Source of the DNA: Bacteroidota bacterium
Lineage (GTDB): Bacteria > Bacteroidota > Ignavibacteria > Tepidaquicellales > Tepidaquicellaceae
Direction: 5' to 3'
DNA: 33,948 nt
NCBI GenBank assembly: GCA_018266895.1
Contig: JAFDZQ010000036.1
Span: forward strand, 1-33,948
Position 1 is the first letter of the stretch. Every line of letters begins with the position of its first letter. The notes beneath the pieces are model-generated. The model did not search any database and had not been told where the DNA came from. It worked only from the letters and a program-made list of their open reading frames with translations. Below are positions 25,720 through 33,948 of this stretch, piece after piece. A program made the position numbers and the translations under genes.

Positions 25720-26538
25720 ATGAGATTAGAAAACGAATTTGTGGAAAAAATTCTGACAGAATTTATCCGTAATGAAATGTTCAGAATAGGGATAAAAAAA
25801 GCAGTCATTGGATTATCAGGCGGGATAGATTCGGCTGTTTCAGCTTATCTTGCCGTAAAAGCCCTGGGTAAAAAGAATGTAACCTGCATTCTAATGCCTT
25901 ACAAAACAAGCAGCAAAGACAGCATTACCGATGCTATGAAAATTGTAAAGGAACTTGATGTAAACTGGAAAAAAATTGAAATTACAGATATTGTTGATTC
26001 TTTTGAAAATATAATTTCAGATAAAAACATTACAAATGTCAGAAAAGGAAACATCATGGCAAGATCCAGAATGATAATCCTTTATGATGAATCAGCAAAA
26101 GAAAATGCGCTTGTTATCGGCACAGGGAATAAAACCGAAATTTTGATCGGATATACAACTATTTTCGGTGATTCGGCGTGTGCAATAAACCCGGTCGGAG
26201 ATTTATATAAAACACAATTAAGAGAATTTGCGGAATATCTTAAAATCCCTGAATCAATAATTGCTAAAAAACCTTCGGCAGACCTTTGGGAAGGTCAGTC
26301 GGACGAAGATGAGCTCGGATTTTCTTATGAAAAAGTTGACAGATATCTTTTTAATAAGATTGATGAAAGGAAAACTGACAATGAATTAAAAATGCTGGGC
26401 TTTGAAGATAAATTTATGAAAAGAGTAAATGATCTTGTTGTTAAAAGCCAGTTCAAGAGAGTGCCTCCTCTGATTGCTAAAATATCCAACCGGACAGTAA
26501 ACATTGACTTCAGATATAACAGGGACTGGAATACATAA
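25720..26538 (+). CDS. nadE: NAD+ synthetase, ammonia-dependent
   Basis: A 272-residue NadE that amidates deamido-NAD to NAD using ATP. The PP-loop GLSGGIDSAVS (31-41) is intact, and the C-terminal segment GTGNKTEILIGYTTIFGD (134-151) with the KPSADLWEGQSDEDELG loop (184-200) marks the NadE family and its magnesium/deamido-NAD site. There is no glutaminase (nitrilase) domain, so ammonia is the nitrogen donor or is supplied by another protein. It is the first gene after the terminator at 25672-25703 and is followed 16 bases later by ggt, so its promoter is either in the short gap or it is fed by read-through. Confidence 0.95.
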   Translation: MRLENEFVEKILTEFIRNEMFRIGIKKAVIGLSGGIDSAVSAYLAVKALGKKNVTCILMPYKTSSKDSITDAMKIVKELDVNWKKIEITDIVDSFENIISDKNITNVRKGNIMARSRMIILYDESAKENALVIGTGNKTEILIGYTTIFGDSACAINPVGDLYKTQLREFAEYLKIPESIIAKKPSADLWEGQSDEDELGFSYEKVDRYLFNKIDERKTDNELKMLGFEDKFMKRVNDLVVKSQFKRVPPLIAKISNRTVNIDFRYNRDWNT

Positions 26539-26554
26539 TAATTTATAATATCAG

Positions 26555-28213
26555 ATGAAAAAAATTGTATTAATACTTTTATTTTTTTGGAGAAGCTTAA
26601 CAGCCGGAATCCCGGTCTATGAAAACGGAGTCGTAAGTTCAGCAAGTGAAATAGCATCTAACGCAGGCATTGATATTTTAAGAAACGGCGGGAATGCTGT
26701 TGATGCGGCGGTCGGTGTTGGGTTTGTACTTGCAGTTGTTTATCCGCAGGCGGGAAATTTAGGCGGCGGCGGATTTATGGTAATTCATCTGAAGAACGGA
26801 ATGAATACTTCAATAGACTACCGTGAAAAAGCTCCTTTGCAGTCTGCAAGGGATATGTATCTGAACAAGGACGGCGATGTGATTTTAAATTTAAGTACAC
26901 TCGGAAATCTTGCAGCAGGCGTTCCCGGATCAGTTGACGGACTGCTTACTGCTTTGGAAAAGTACGGTACAATGGACAGGAGTATAATTCTCAGATACTC
27001 AATAGATCTTGCTGACACCGGTTTTTTAATAAACGGTCAGTTTGCGGACAACTTAAATAATTATCAGAAAGATTTTAACGGTTTTGCTTCAACAATGAAA
27101 ATCTTCGGAGGTCACTTCAGCGAAGGTGATCTCTTTATTCAGAAGGATCTTGCAAATACGCTTAAACGAATAAAGGAACACGGCAGAAAAGGATTTTATG
27201 AGGGTGAAACGGCAGATTTGATTGTGAACGAAATGAAGAGAACAAACGGAATAATTTCTTATGATGACCTGATGAAATATACTGCTAAGGAAAGAAATGT
27301 GATTCAGGGAACTTACAGGGGCTACGAAATAATTTCTATGGGACCTCCGAGCAGCGGAGGGATAAGTCTTATCTATCTGCTTAATATTCTGGAAAATTAT
27401 GATCTGAGGATTAACGGATACGGAAATGAAAAGAACATTCAGCTTATGACAGAGGCTATGAGAAGGGTTTATGCTGACAGAAGTGAATTTATGGGGGATG
27501 CAGATTTTGTAAGTGTGCCTGCAGATATTCTCACATCCAAAGTTTATGCCGAAAGAAGAATGAAAGATTATTCCGAAGACAAAGCTTCGGCAAGCACAGA
27601 TGTTAAACACGGTGAAGCATATTACAGAGAAAGCGATCAGACAACGCATTACAGTGTAGCTGACAAAGATGGCAATCTGGTATCAGTAACCACTACACTG
27701 AATGATGTTTTCGGAAATAAAGCAGTAGTTGACGGAGCAGGTTTTTTTCTTAATAATGAAATGGATGATTTTGTTTCAAAGCCCGGTATTCCTAATATTT
27801 ACGGGCTTGTCGGAAATGAAGCGAATTCCATTGAACCGGAAAAAAGAATGTTGAGTTCGATGACCCCTGCAATAATTTTTAAAGACAGTAAACCCTTTCT
27901 TATCTTGGGTTCTCCCGGAGGAGGGAGAATTATTACTACAGTTTTGCAAACTATTGTAAATATCATTGATTACGGCATGAGTCTGCAAGAGGCTGTTGAC
28001 GCCCCCAGATTTCATCATCAGTGGCTTCCGGATGAGATCCAGGTCGAAAAAGGAATGATTGATGAAAGCAGACAGATTTATCTGAATAAACTCGGTTATA
28101 AGATCAATTACATCACGGATTTCGGAAGAGTGGATGCAATTCAGTTTTTTGATGACGGTAGAATGTCAGGTTATTCAGACAGAAGAGGATCAGGAAAAGC
28201 GGTTGGTTTTTAA
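26555..28213 (+). CDS. ggt: Gamma-glutamyltransferase
   Basis: A 552-residue GGT, an N-terminal nucleophile hydrolase that cleaves gamma-glutamyl bonds of glutathione-type thiols and peptides in the periplasm. Residues 1-18 form a signal peptide (MKKIVLILLFFWRSLTAG). The autocleavage site and catalytic Thr363 lie in SDQTTHYSVADKDGN, so the chain should mature into a large (about 19-362) and a small (363-552) subunit. GNAVDAAVGVGFVLAVVYP and GNLGGGGFMVIH in the large subunit, and SSMTPAIIF and GSPGGGRIITTVLQ in the small subunit, are conserved family stretches. It lies between nadE and the exported aminopeptidase gene and is probably co-transcribed with both. Normal length for bacterial enzymes. 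Confidence 0.95.
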   Translation: MKKIVLILLFFWRSLTAGIPVYENGVVSSASEIASNAGIDILRNGGNAVDAAVGVGFVLAVVYPQAGNLGGGGFMVIHLKNGMNTSIDYREKAPLQSARDMYLNKDGDVILNLSTLGNLAAGVPGSVDGLLTALEKYGTMDRSIILRYSIDLADTGFLINGQFADNLNNYQKDFNGFASTMKIFGGHFSEGDLFIQKDLANTLKRIKEHGRKGFYEGETADLIVNEMKRTNGIISYDDLMKYTAKERNVIQGTYRGYEIISMGPPSSGGISLIYLLNILENYDLRINGYGNEKNIQLMTEAMRRVYADRSEFMGDADFVSVPADILTSKVYAERRMKDYSEDKASASTDVKHGEAYYRESDQTTHYSVADKDGNLVSVTTTLNDVFGNKAVVDGAGFFLNNEMDDFVSKPGIPNIYGLVGNEANSIEPEKRMLSSMTPAIIFKDSKPFLILGSPGGGRIITTVLQTIVNIIDYGMSLQEAVDAPRFHHQWLPDEIQVEKGMIDESRQIYLNKLGYKINYITDFGRVDAIQFFDDGRMSGYSDRRGSGKAVGF

Positions 28214-28261
28214 ATTCTGAATTCAGTTTAATTATAAATATTTTTAAAAACATATCATAAA

Positions 28262-29893
28262 GTGAATCTTACTGCTAAATTATTTTCAGTGTTTGTTTTT
28301 ATTATGATGTTTCCGGTTTTAATTTATTCACATGATACAGATAACAGAACGATTAATGTTTTGAATTATCAGATCAGTCTGGACCTGTATAATTGTTTTA
28401 TCAAACCGTATCCACGGACATACACGGCAAGCGAAGTGATAACATTCAGAGCCGAAAAAAACACCGGTGAGCTGAGACTGAATGCTGAAAATGTCTCGCT
28501 GATAATTGATTCCGTGAGTTTATCGGGAAAGTCATTCACACATTCCGTTGATATTCTTACAATAAATTTAGACAGAGTATATGATTCATCGGAAGTATCA
28601 GATGTAAAGATCTATTTCAGGCATAAAGAAGTAATTGATTCTTCATTCATCGTTAGAGACGGGATTGCATACACTGACTGTGAACCGATAGGAGCGCGCA
28701 GATGGTTTCCCTGCAACGATGTACCGTCAGACAAAGCAACTGCGGAAATCAATGCAAATGTTCCGGTAAACACATTCTTCGCAGCAACCGGATATCTTGC
28801 AGATTCTGTTGTTTCAAATGATACATTGAAATACAGATGGATCAGCACGAAGCCGGTTGCAACATATCTCATTGCATTCGCTGGAAAAACATCATACAAT
28901 CTCGATGTAACCGAATGGACAAGACCATCTGACAATGAAAAAATACAATTGCGGTATTACTGGCAGAGAGGTGAGACGGCATTTAATCTGAAAAATGTAA
29001 AAGAGAAAGTCCCAGAAATGATGGATCTGTTTTCAATACTTTACTGTGAATATCCATTTGAAAAGCTTGGCTTTGTGACGACGAACAGGGATTTTCAGTG
29101 GGGAGGCATGGAAAATCAGACACTGATAACTCTGTGTCCGGATTGCTGGACAGAGGATCTTGTATGTCATGAACTTGCTCATCAGTGGTTCGGTGACCTG
29201 ATAACTCCATATTCCTGGTCGGATATCTGGCTGAACGAAGGTTTTGCAACATACAATGAAGCTATATGGGATGAGTATAAAAACGGGCATTCAGCTTACA
29301 AAAAAAACATTCTTAATGAAGCCTCGAAATACATGAGAAGAAATCCGGGAAGGGAAATTTATAATCCTGAATGGAGCAGTGATGTGCCGGTGGATTCTCT
29401 TCTTTTTAATGAAAGTCTTATATATTCAAAAGCATCCTGCGTCATACATCAGCTCAGATATGTGCTTGGTGATTCTGTCTTTTTTAACAGTCTGTATTTG
29501 TATATGAACAATCCTGAATTTGTTTACGGTAATATTACAACAAAAGCTTTTGTTGATTTTATCAGCAGCGTAAGCGATCAGGATCTTACATGGTACTTTG
29601 AAGAATGGCTGACACAGCCGAATCATCCGGTTTATCAGAACAACTACAGTATCGAAAAATCATCAGACAGTAAGTGGAAACTGTTCTACACAATAAATCA
29701 GATACAGCAGAATACTTCTTTTTTCAGAATGCCGGTCGAACTGAAAGTCACATTCAAAGACGGAAGCAATGAAATTCTGAAAGTTGACAATACTTACAAT
29801 CTTCAGATGTTTTCTTTTGAGTTTGATAAAGAACCGGTCAGAATTTCTTTTGACCCGGATAATCAGATCGTACTGAAGGAAGTGATCAGATAA
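28262..29893 (+). CDS. Exported M1-family zinc aminopeptidase
   Basis: A 543-residue metallopeptidase with the gluzincin zinc site HELAHQWFGDL (His303, Glu304, His307) and the third ligand Glu326 in LNEGFAT. The substrate N-terminus anchor GGMENQT (281-287) is present. The N-terminal beta-saddle domain occupies about 28-230. It starts with GTG at 28262, which gives a clear signal peptide (FSVFVFIMMFPVLIYS); the next ATG would cut into it, so GTG is preferred although no good ribosome site is visible. The protein is short: it lacks the long C-terminal helical domain of PepN, as in compact exported M1 enzymes. It probably trims peptides outside the cytoplasm, beside ggt in the same unit. It ends 4 bases from the convergent rarA. 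Confidence 0.92.
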   Translation: MNLTAKLFSVFVFIMMFPVLIYSHDTDNRTINVLNYQISLDLYNCFIKPYPRTYTASEVITFRAEKNTGELRLNAENVSLIIDSVSLSGKSFTHSVDILTINLDRVYDSSEVSDVKIYFRHKEVIDSSFIVRDGIAYTDCEPIGARRWFPCNDVPSDKATAEINANVPVNTFFAATGYLADSVVSNDTLKYRWISTKPVATYLIAFAGKTSYNLDVTEWTRPSDNEKIQLRYYWQRGETAFNLKNVKEKVPEMMDLFSILYCEYPFEKLGFVTTNRDFQWGGMENQTLITLCPDCWTEDLVCHELAHQWFGDLITPYSWSDIWLNEGFATYNEAIWDEYKNGHSAYKKNILNEASKYMRRNPGREIYNPEWSSDVPVDSLLFNESLIYSKASCVIHQLRYVLGDSVFFNSLYLYMNNPEFVYGNITTKAFVDFISSVSDQDLTWYFEEWLTQPNHPVYQNNYSIEKSSDSKWKLFYTINQIQQNTSFFRMPVELKVTFKDGSNEILKVDNTYNLQMFSFEFDKEPVRISFDPDNQIVLKEVIR

Positions 29894-29897
29894 ACGG

Positions 29898-31205
29898 TCA
29901 TCTTTTATTTTTCCAGAGTTCTTCTAATCTTTTTTTAATATTCTTTTCCTCGCCGTTTTCAGTAGGGGAGTAATAGATCCTGTCTTTAAGCTCATCCGGA
30001 AGATACTGCTGTTCAGTGAAATTATTTTCGAAATCATGCGAATACCTATATTCGTTTCCGTAATTCAGATCCTTCATAAGTTTTGTAGGAGCGTTCCTTA
30101 AATGAAGCGGTACGTCATAAGCGGGCAGATCATTCACATCCTGTTTTGCTTTGCTTACGGCAATGTAAGAAGCGTTGCTTTTCGGACAGGAAGCAAGGTA
30201 AGTCGCAGTCTGAGACAGTACAAGGGCAGCTTCAGGCATTCCGATATAGTTAACGGCAGTAAATGCGCCTGCAGCAAGAATCAGAGCCTGCGGATCTGCA
30301 TTCCCGATATCTTCGGATGAAAGAACTATCATTCTTCTTGCAATGAATTTAGGATCTTCCCCGCCTTTCAGCATTCTTGCAAGCCAGTAAACGGCAGCAT
30401 CGGGATCGCTTCCTCTGATGCTTTTGATGAAAGCGGAAATAATATTGTAATGCTCTTCCTGATTTTTATCATACTTTATATAATTTGCCTGAAACGCTTC
30501 TTTTAAAACTTCATTTGTTAAGTTTACTTTTCCGTCTTTATCCGGTTCAGACAATTTCACCGCAAGTTCAATTCCGTTAAGAAGTCTTCTTGCATCACCG
30601 TTGGATAATCCGATGAGAAAATCCCTGTCTTCAATTTCGATATTCAGTTTACTTAAAATTTCATCCTTTGAAAGCGCATTATCTATGATCTTTGCAAAAT
30701 CATCCTTTGTCAGTTCCTCAAGCACATACACTCTGCTTCTTGAAAGCAAGGGTGAAATAACTTCAAAGGAAGGATTTTCGGTAGTTGCGCCAATCAGAAT
30801 AATTGTCCCTCTCTCTGAACTCTGTAAGAGAGAATCCTGCTGAGCTTTATTGAATCTGTGGATCTCATCAATGAATAAAATAGTTTTTCTGCCTTTCTGC
30901 TTAAGATTATATTCGGCTTTGCTGATAGCATCTCTGACATCTTTTACACCTGATGAAATTGCAGACAGCTGAATAAAATCTGATCTCACAAGCTTTGAAA
31001 TAAGCAGAGCAAGAGTTGTCTTTCCCACACCCGGCGGACCCCAGAGAATCATGGAAGCAGGTTCGTTTTGCTCTATCATTATTCTTATCGGTTTGCCTGT
31101 TCCGATAAGATGATCCTGACCTGAAAATTCTTCAATGCTTTGCGGCCTCATCCGCTCGGCAAGCGGAGCAGGATTACTTAATTTGTTTTCTTCAAATAAA
31201 TTCAT
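29898..31205 (-). CDS. rarA: Replication-associated recombination protein A (MgsA/RarA)
   Basis: A 435-residue AAA+ clamp-loader-like ATPase acting at stalled replication forks. The N-terminal LAERMRPQSIEEFSGQDHLI is a family hallmark. Walker A is GPPGVGKTT (56-64) and Walker B FIDEIHRFNKAQQDSLL (111-127), followed by sensor 1 IGATTENPSFEV and the arginine finger region LLSRSRVY. The C-terminal half contains IRGSDPDAAVYWLARML and ARRMIVLSSEDIGNADP, the tetramerisation region of RarA/WRNIP1. Full length. It lies 23 bases downstream of the DMT transporter gene and could be co-transcribed with it. Confidence 0.96.
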   Translation of the reverse strand: MNLFEENKLSNPAPLAERMRPQSIEEFSGQDHLIGTGKPIRIMIEQNEPASMILWGPPGVGKTTLALLISKLVRSDFIQLSAISSGVKDVRDAISKAEYNLKQKGRKTILFIDEIHRFNKAQQDSLLQSSERGTIILIGATTENPSFEVISPLLSRSRVYVLEELTKDDFAKIIDNALSKDEILSKLNIEIEDRDFLIGLSNGDARRLLNGIELAVKLSEPDKDGKVNLTNEVLKEAFQANYIKYDKNQEEHYNIISAFIKSIRGSDPDAAVYWLARMLKGGEDPKFIARRMIVLSSEDIGNADPQALILAAGAFTAVNYIGMPEAALVLSQTATYLASCPKSNASYIAVSKAKQDVNDLPAYDVPLHLRNAPTKLMKDLNYGNEYRYSHDFENNFTEQQYLPDELKDRIYYSPTENGEEKNIKKRLEELWKNKR

Positions 31206-31228
31206 AACTGGAAAATTAATTTACGGTT

Positions 31229-32119
31229 CTAAGCGGATTTATTGATAAAATAAATTCCGAGTAAAATAAAAACCATCCCTGCAAAATGAAGAGGGAATAA
31301 GACTTCTCCGTCCCAAACTCCCCACATTATGGCAACTACAGGAACAAGATAAGTGACAGAACTTGCGAATAAAGGTGAATTCATGTGTATCAGTTTTGTG
31401 TATAAAACAAGCGCGATTGCCGTTCCTAATATTCCAAGAATTGCTATACATATAATTGCGAAAACTATTTCACTGCTGAAATTAAGTCTTGCGATAAAAT
31501 CCGTAGATAAAAGAATTAAAATGGAAAACGGTCCGGCAACAAGTAAAGACAGAGAAGTAATGGTAAGAGAATTTGCATCAGACAAAAAATACTTAATGAA
31601 ATTCAGACTCAGCGCATAACAAATCGTTGCGAGCACTATCAGCCAGACATAGGCATTCATATTGCCCAGACCTCCGCTGCTGTTAATCAGGCTTAAAACG
31701 ACAGTACCCGCCATTCCAAGAGCAAAACCTCCTGTCTGAAAAGGATTCGGTTTGAATTTAAACATTAATACTGCAAAGATAAGAGTAAACAACGGGGAAA
31801 GAGCATTGAGGATCCCGGTAAGTGAGCTTTCAAGCTTAGTCTGCGCCAGGGCAAACAATACAGCAGGAACTAAATTGCTTATCAGTCCGGTAAAAGCGAA
31901 AAACTTCCATTTATCGCCGGATACTTTTTTCATTCTTTTCAATGCAAACGGCAGCATTACCAGAAATGCGAAGGTTATCCTCAGCGTACCAACCTGAAGC
32001 GGAGTAAAATATACAAGACCTCTTTTTATGAGTATGAATGAACTTCCCCAGATTACTGACAAAATAATCAGCAGTATCCAGGACTGCATCTGATTGGTTG
32101 CTGAAAATTTTCTTTGCAA
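31229..32119 (-). CDS. EamA/DMT-family membrane transporter
   Basis: A 296-residue integral membrane protein with ten hydrophobic segments arranged as two EamA repeats. The first repeat opens with SVIWGSSFILIKRGL and contains PLQVGTLRITFAFLVMLPF, typical of the RhaT/EamA drug-metabolite superfamily. The second repeat contains YLVPVVAIMWGVWDGE. The substrate of such carriers cannot be read from the sequence; amino acids, metabolites and drugs are all known. The start ATG at 32117-32119 is the first one compatible with a short cytosolic N-terminus (MQRKFSATNQMQSW). It is the first gene of the DMT-rarA unit, and its promoter should be in the 226-base gap to its right. Confidence 0.9.
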   Translation of the reverse strand: MQRKFSATNQMQSWILLIILSVIWGSSFILIKRGLVYFTPLQVGTLRITFAFLVMLPFALKRMKKVSGDKWKFFAFTGLISNLVPAVLFALAQTKLESSLTGILNALSPLFTLIFAVLMFKFKPNPFQTGGFALGMAGTVVLSLINSSGGLGNMNAYVWLIVLATICYALSLNFIKYFLSDANSLTITSLSLLVAGPFSILILLSTDFIARLNFSSEIVFAIICIAILGILGTAIALVLYTKLIHMNSPLFASSVTYLVPVVAIMWGVWDGEVLFPLHFAGMVFILLGIYFINKSA

Positions 32120-32253
32120 GTGTATAATTAAATTTGTATCTGCAAAATACCATAAAATTATTAAAACATTAATAAGAAAGTTTTTCTGTTAATACAGATT
32201 CAGTATAAAATAAAACATATTCTTTCTTTCCCATCACTTTTGTCATTTAAATT

Positions 32254-32293
32254 CCGCGGATGCTGAAGATAATATTTCAGTTTTGATCTGCGG
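32254..32293 (+). repeat. Two-tier hairpin in the gap upstream of the DMT gene
   Basis: CCGCGGA (32254-32260) pairs with TCTGCGG (32287-32293), with one G-T, enclosing CTGAA (32263-32267) and TTCAG (32276-32280). No T-run follows on either strand. It lies between the barrel gene end and the DMT start and may be an RNA structure or a transcription roadblock; no family recognised. Confidence 0.3.
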
Positions 32294-32345
32294 CTTAAAT
32301 CATTGAGATAAATTTGAAAATATTTTTTGCAGGAATCAGATTAAA

Positions 32346-33404
32346 TTACAAATCAAAATTATAGCTCAGACCTAACCATGGAATAAAAGGCCAACCGGAA
32401 ATTGATTCACCATCATTACCAAGAGGATACATTAAGCCGAAATCACCCGCAACCTTTTTCCCGAAAAATCTGACACCAAGAGAATATATTTTAACGCTTT
32501 CAGGAGATGTCGGAATCCAGTTTTCGGAAATTAGCTTTGTGCTCTTTGATAATTTAAGTTCGCCTCCGAGTATAAGCAAAGGATATGTACCTGAATTATC
32601 ATTACCGTCGAAGGTAAACCCTGCACCAACAGTGACAGCAGCTTCCCTTGTGCCGTATGTACTGTTTCCATACAGGACAGTAAGACCATTATCATTGCCC
32701 GAAGTTAAATTAGTATAAAGCAGACCTGCGGAAAGATCAAGTCTTTCCAGATGAAGAACTAATGCTTTACCGTTCAGATAAAATAACTGCGTTTCTGCAC
32801 CAGGAAGTATTGTCATTCCTCCGCCAAGTGTTAAGAAATCCGTTATTCCGAAAGCAAACACAGGAAAGAATAATTCGTTTACCGAAAAATATCCTGTTCC
32901 GGATTTAAGATTCCTGGCAGTAGGAGCTAAGAACAATCTTGTCTTATTCGGATCATCTCCGATAAAGAAGTCCGGTCTCTGATCTTCAATATTCTCTATC
33001 TGATCGCGTTTGATATCTATTTTTGTCCCTGATGTAGTTTCAAACTTTATACTCAAGGAATCCTGATTTCTTATGTGTCCGATAAACTCACTGCCGTCTT
33101 TAAGCTCAATGGTCTTAAGGTTTGTGTCAGGTTTTTCACTTTTAACAAAAGAGTAAGACTTTGAGATCTTTACAATGTCTTCCTTTTTTAAACTCAGAGT
33201 TTTTAATTCAGTCTTTATATCTATCGTCAGATCATCAACTTTCATAAGTTTACCAGTAACTTCCATACCGTTTGCAAGAGTGACTTTGTAGTACTTTCCT
33301 GTTTCATATACACTGAAGTTTATTCTGCCGTCCTGTGCATTAAGCTGAACAAACATTGTGAGCAAAATTGTCAAACTTATCAAAAGTAAATATATCTTTT
33401 TCAT
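32346..33404 (-). CDS. Exported protein with two Sm-like repeats and a predicted outer-membrane barrel
   Basis: A 352-residue protein, unrecognised as a family. The start is the ATG at 33402-33404, because a perfect AAGGAG lies just before it and the protein then begins with a signal peptide (MKKIYLLLISLTILLTMFVQ). An upstream TTG start at 33551 would overlap the preceding gene and bury the signal peptide. Two short homologous beta repeats follow at about 38-82 (VTLANGMEVTGKLMKVDDL..) and 97-140 (IELKDGSEFIGHIRNQDSL..), each a five-strand pattern like Sm/SH3-type barrels. From about 150 to 352 the sequence alternates hydrophobic and polar residues with many Gly and Tyr and ends SYNFDL, typical of outer-membrane beta-barrels with a C-terminal aromatic/leucine strand. 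Its upstream neighbour also has a Sm-like segment. Function unknown. Confidence 0.75.
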   Translation of the reverse strand: MKKIYLLLISLTILLTMFVQLNAQDGRINFSVYETGKYYKVTLANGMEVTGKLMKVDDLTIDIKTELKTLSLKKEDIVKISKSYSFVKSEKPDTNLKTIELKDGSEFIGHIRNQDSLSIKFETTSGTKIDIKRDQIENIEDQRPDFFIGDDPNKTRLFLAPTARNLKSGTGYFSVNELFFPVFAFGITDFLTLGGGMTILPGAETQLFYLNGKALVLHLERLDLSAGLLYTNLTSGNDNGLTVLYGNSTYGTREAAVTVGAGFTFDGNDNSGTYPLLILGGELKLSKSTKLISENWIPTSPESVKIYSLGVRFFGKKVAGDFGLMYPLGNDGESISGWPFIPWLGLSYNFDL

Positions 33405-33410
33405 GATATT

Positions 33411-33416
33411 AAACTC
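33411..33416 (-). promoter_or_regulatory. Shine-Dalgarno deciding the start of the barrel gene
   Basis: Read on the minus strand, TAAGGAGTTTAATATC precedes the ATG at 33404. The AAGGAG core is well placed and supports this start over the longer frame beginning at 33551. Confidence 0.75.
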
Positions 33417-33480
33417 CTTAATGTTAAAAATTAAATACAATTTTGATTCATTAAATATAAAATAGCATACAAATGCTGAA

Positions 33481-33948
33481 TCACCAATTGTCAGAATTAT
33501 TTTTTCTTTTATCAGCTTTGAAAATACTTTCAAACATAATTCTCTTGTCATTTTTATATTTGTTCAGATCAATTTTCATATAATCATTTACAGAACCTCC
33601 GATGACGGCTCCCAAACCCATGCCAATCAGCAATCCTCCCAGACCGCCTGCCAATGGGTAAACACCACTCATAAAACCACTCATAAAACCAGATGATGAT
33701 TTAGGTTCGATTGCAGTACCAATAATAAATCCCGTTAAAAGACCTCCTAGTCCTCCGAGTGCTAATCCTGTACCCACTTTTGATCCGTTCTTTATTTTCA
33801 CAGAATTTATTTTATTGATATTCAACTGTAAATTTGATTGTTCTTTATTTGAAACACTTACAATGCTGTCGTTTAAAAAACTGATTCTGTTAATATTATT
33901 TATTCTTTTTGAAAGAGTTAAATCTGTTTTGCCGGATGATTTATTTAT
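33481..33948 (-). CDS. Glycine-zipper membrane protein with Sm-like segment, 5' end missing
   Basis: The minus-strand frame is open to the window edge, so the N-terminus is outside; 155 residues are visible. The first part, with pattern ISFLNDSIVSVSNE then INKINSVKIKNGS, resembles the strand pattern of the Sm-like repeats in the next gene. Two glycine-zipper membrane segments follow (GLGGLLTGFIIGTA and GGLGGLLIGMGLGAVIGGS), separated by a Ser/Met/Gly-rich linker with a tandem GFMS repeat (SGFMSGFMSG). A polar basic tail ends the protein. Glycine zippers occur in envelope lipoproteins and pore-like proteins of Gram-negative bacteria. The stop is 76 bases before the start of the barrel gene, so they are probably one operon. 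No family name can be given; a TTG at 33823-33825 is internal and not the start. Confidence 0.7.
   Translation of the reverse strand: MNKSSGKTDLTLSKRINNINRISFLNDSIVSVSNKEQSNLQLNINKINSVKIKNGSKVGTGLALGGLGGLLTGFIIGTAIEPKSSSGFMSGFMSGVYPLAGGLGGLLIGMGLGAVIGGSVNDYMKIDLNKYKNDKRIMFESIFKADKRKNNSDNW

Noticed and set aside
27089..27649. A 186-codon open frame on the minus strand inside ggt
   Set aside because: It is antisense to a gene with full family motifs, and its Cys-, Phe-, Ile- and Ser-rich composition is what the reverse strand of this codon usage produces.
33405..33551. N-terminal extension of the barrel protein to a TTG at 33551
   Set aside because: It would overlap the preceding gene and place the signal peptide 49 residues inside; the ATG at 33404 has a perfect AAGGAG.
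1..33948. tRNA genes, CRISPR arrays, insertion sequences or phage genes
   Set aside because: I found no cloverleaf with a T-loop consensus, no regularly spaced repeats, and no transposase, integrase or phage motif in any supported gene.

Overview
The window is about 34 kb of AT-rich chromosome (by eye roughly one third G+C), densely packed with genes. It has no tRNA, rRNA, insertion sequence, phage gene or CRISPR array that I can see. The gene content suggests a Gram-negative member of the Bacteroidota/Chlorobiota group, possibly an Ignavibacteria-like lineage. Reasons: an outer-membrane TolC exporter with split MacB-type permeases, DUF5683-like proteins, exported proteins with dockerin-like C-termini, a bacilliredoxin, and one promoter matching the Bacteroidetes TTG/TAnnTTTG consensus. 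Several genes also have good Shine-Dalgarno sequences. The taxonomic call is an inference.

Layout. 1-1598 (+): end of a TIGR01777-type epimerase and an AmgK-like sugar kinase. 1585-7577 (-): a five-gene tripartite efflux operon read leftwards (TolC, MacA-like adaptor, ATPase, two different permeases). 7578-8116: a long gap with inverted repeats and a possible operator. 8117-9312 (+): QueD/PTPS-family enzyme translationally coupled to a SpoU-type RNA methyltransferase. 9368-14076 (-): two large exported enzymes, a sugar dehydrogenase and a multidomain endonuclease I, which share a homologous C-terminal module of about 180 residues. 14494-16053 (+): a small unknown protein overlapping a serine hydrolase, then a bacilliredoxin. 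16249-19796 (+): ClpC and FabH with a strong terminator. 20013-20882 (+): IspE. 20896-25148 (-): a very tight operon dsbD, DUF5683-like, truA, DUF5683-like. 25400-25648 (+): a self-contained unit for an 82-residue basic protein. 25720-29893 (+): NadE, gamma-glutamyltransferase and an M1 aminopeptidase. 29898-32119 (-): RarA and a DMT-family transporter. 32346-33948 (-): an envelope pair with Sm-like repeats, a glycine zipper and a predicted outer-membrane barrel, the second gene cut by the window edge.

Most genes are core housekeeping (thiol redox, isoprenoids, fatty acids, NAD, tRNA/rRNA modification, protein quality control) or envelope functions. The least understood parts are the shared C-terminal module of the two exported enzymes, the Sm-like/glycine-zipper/barrel pair at the right edge, the DUF5683 paralogues around truA, and the small proteins at 14494 and 25400. 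I found no convincing new defence or mobile system.
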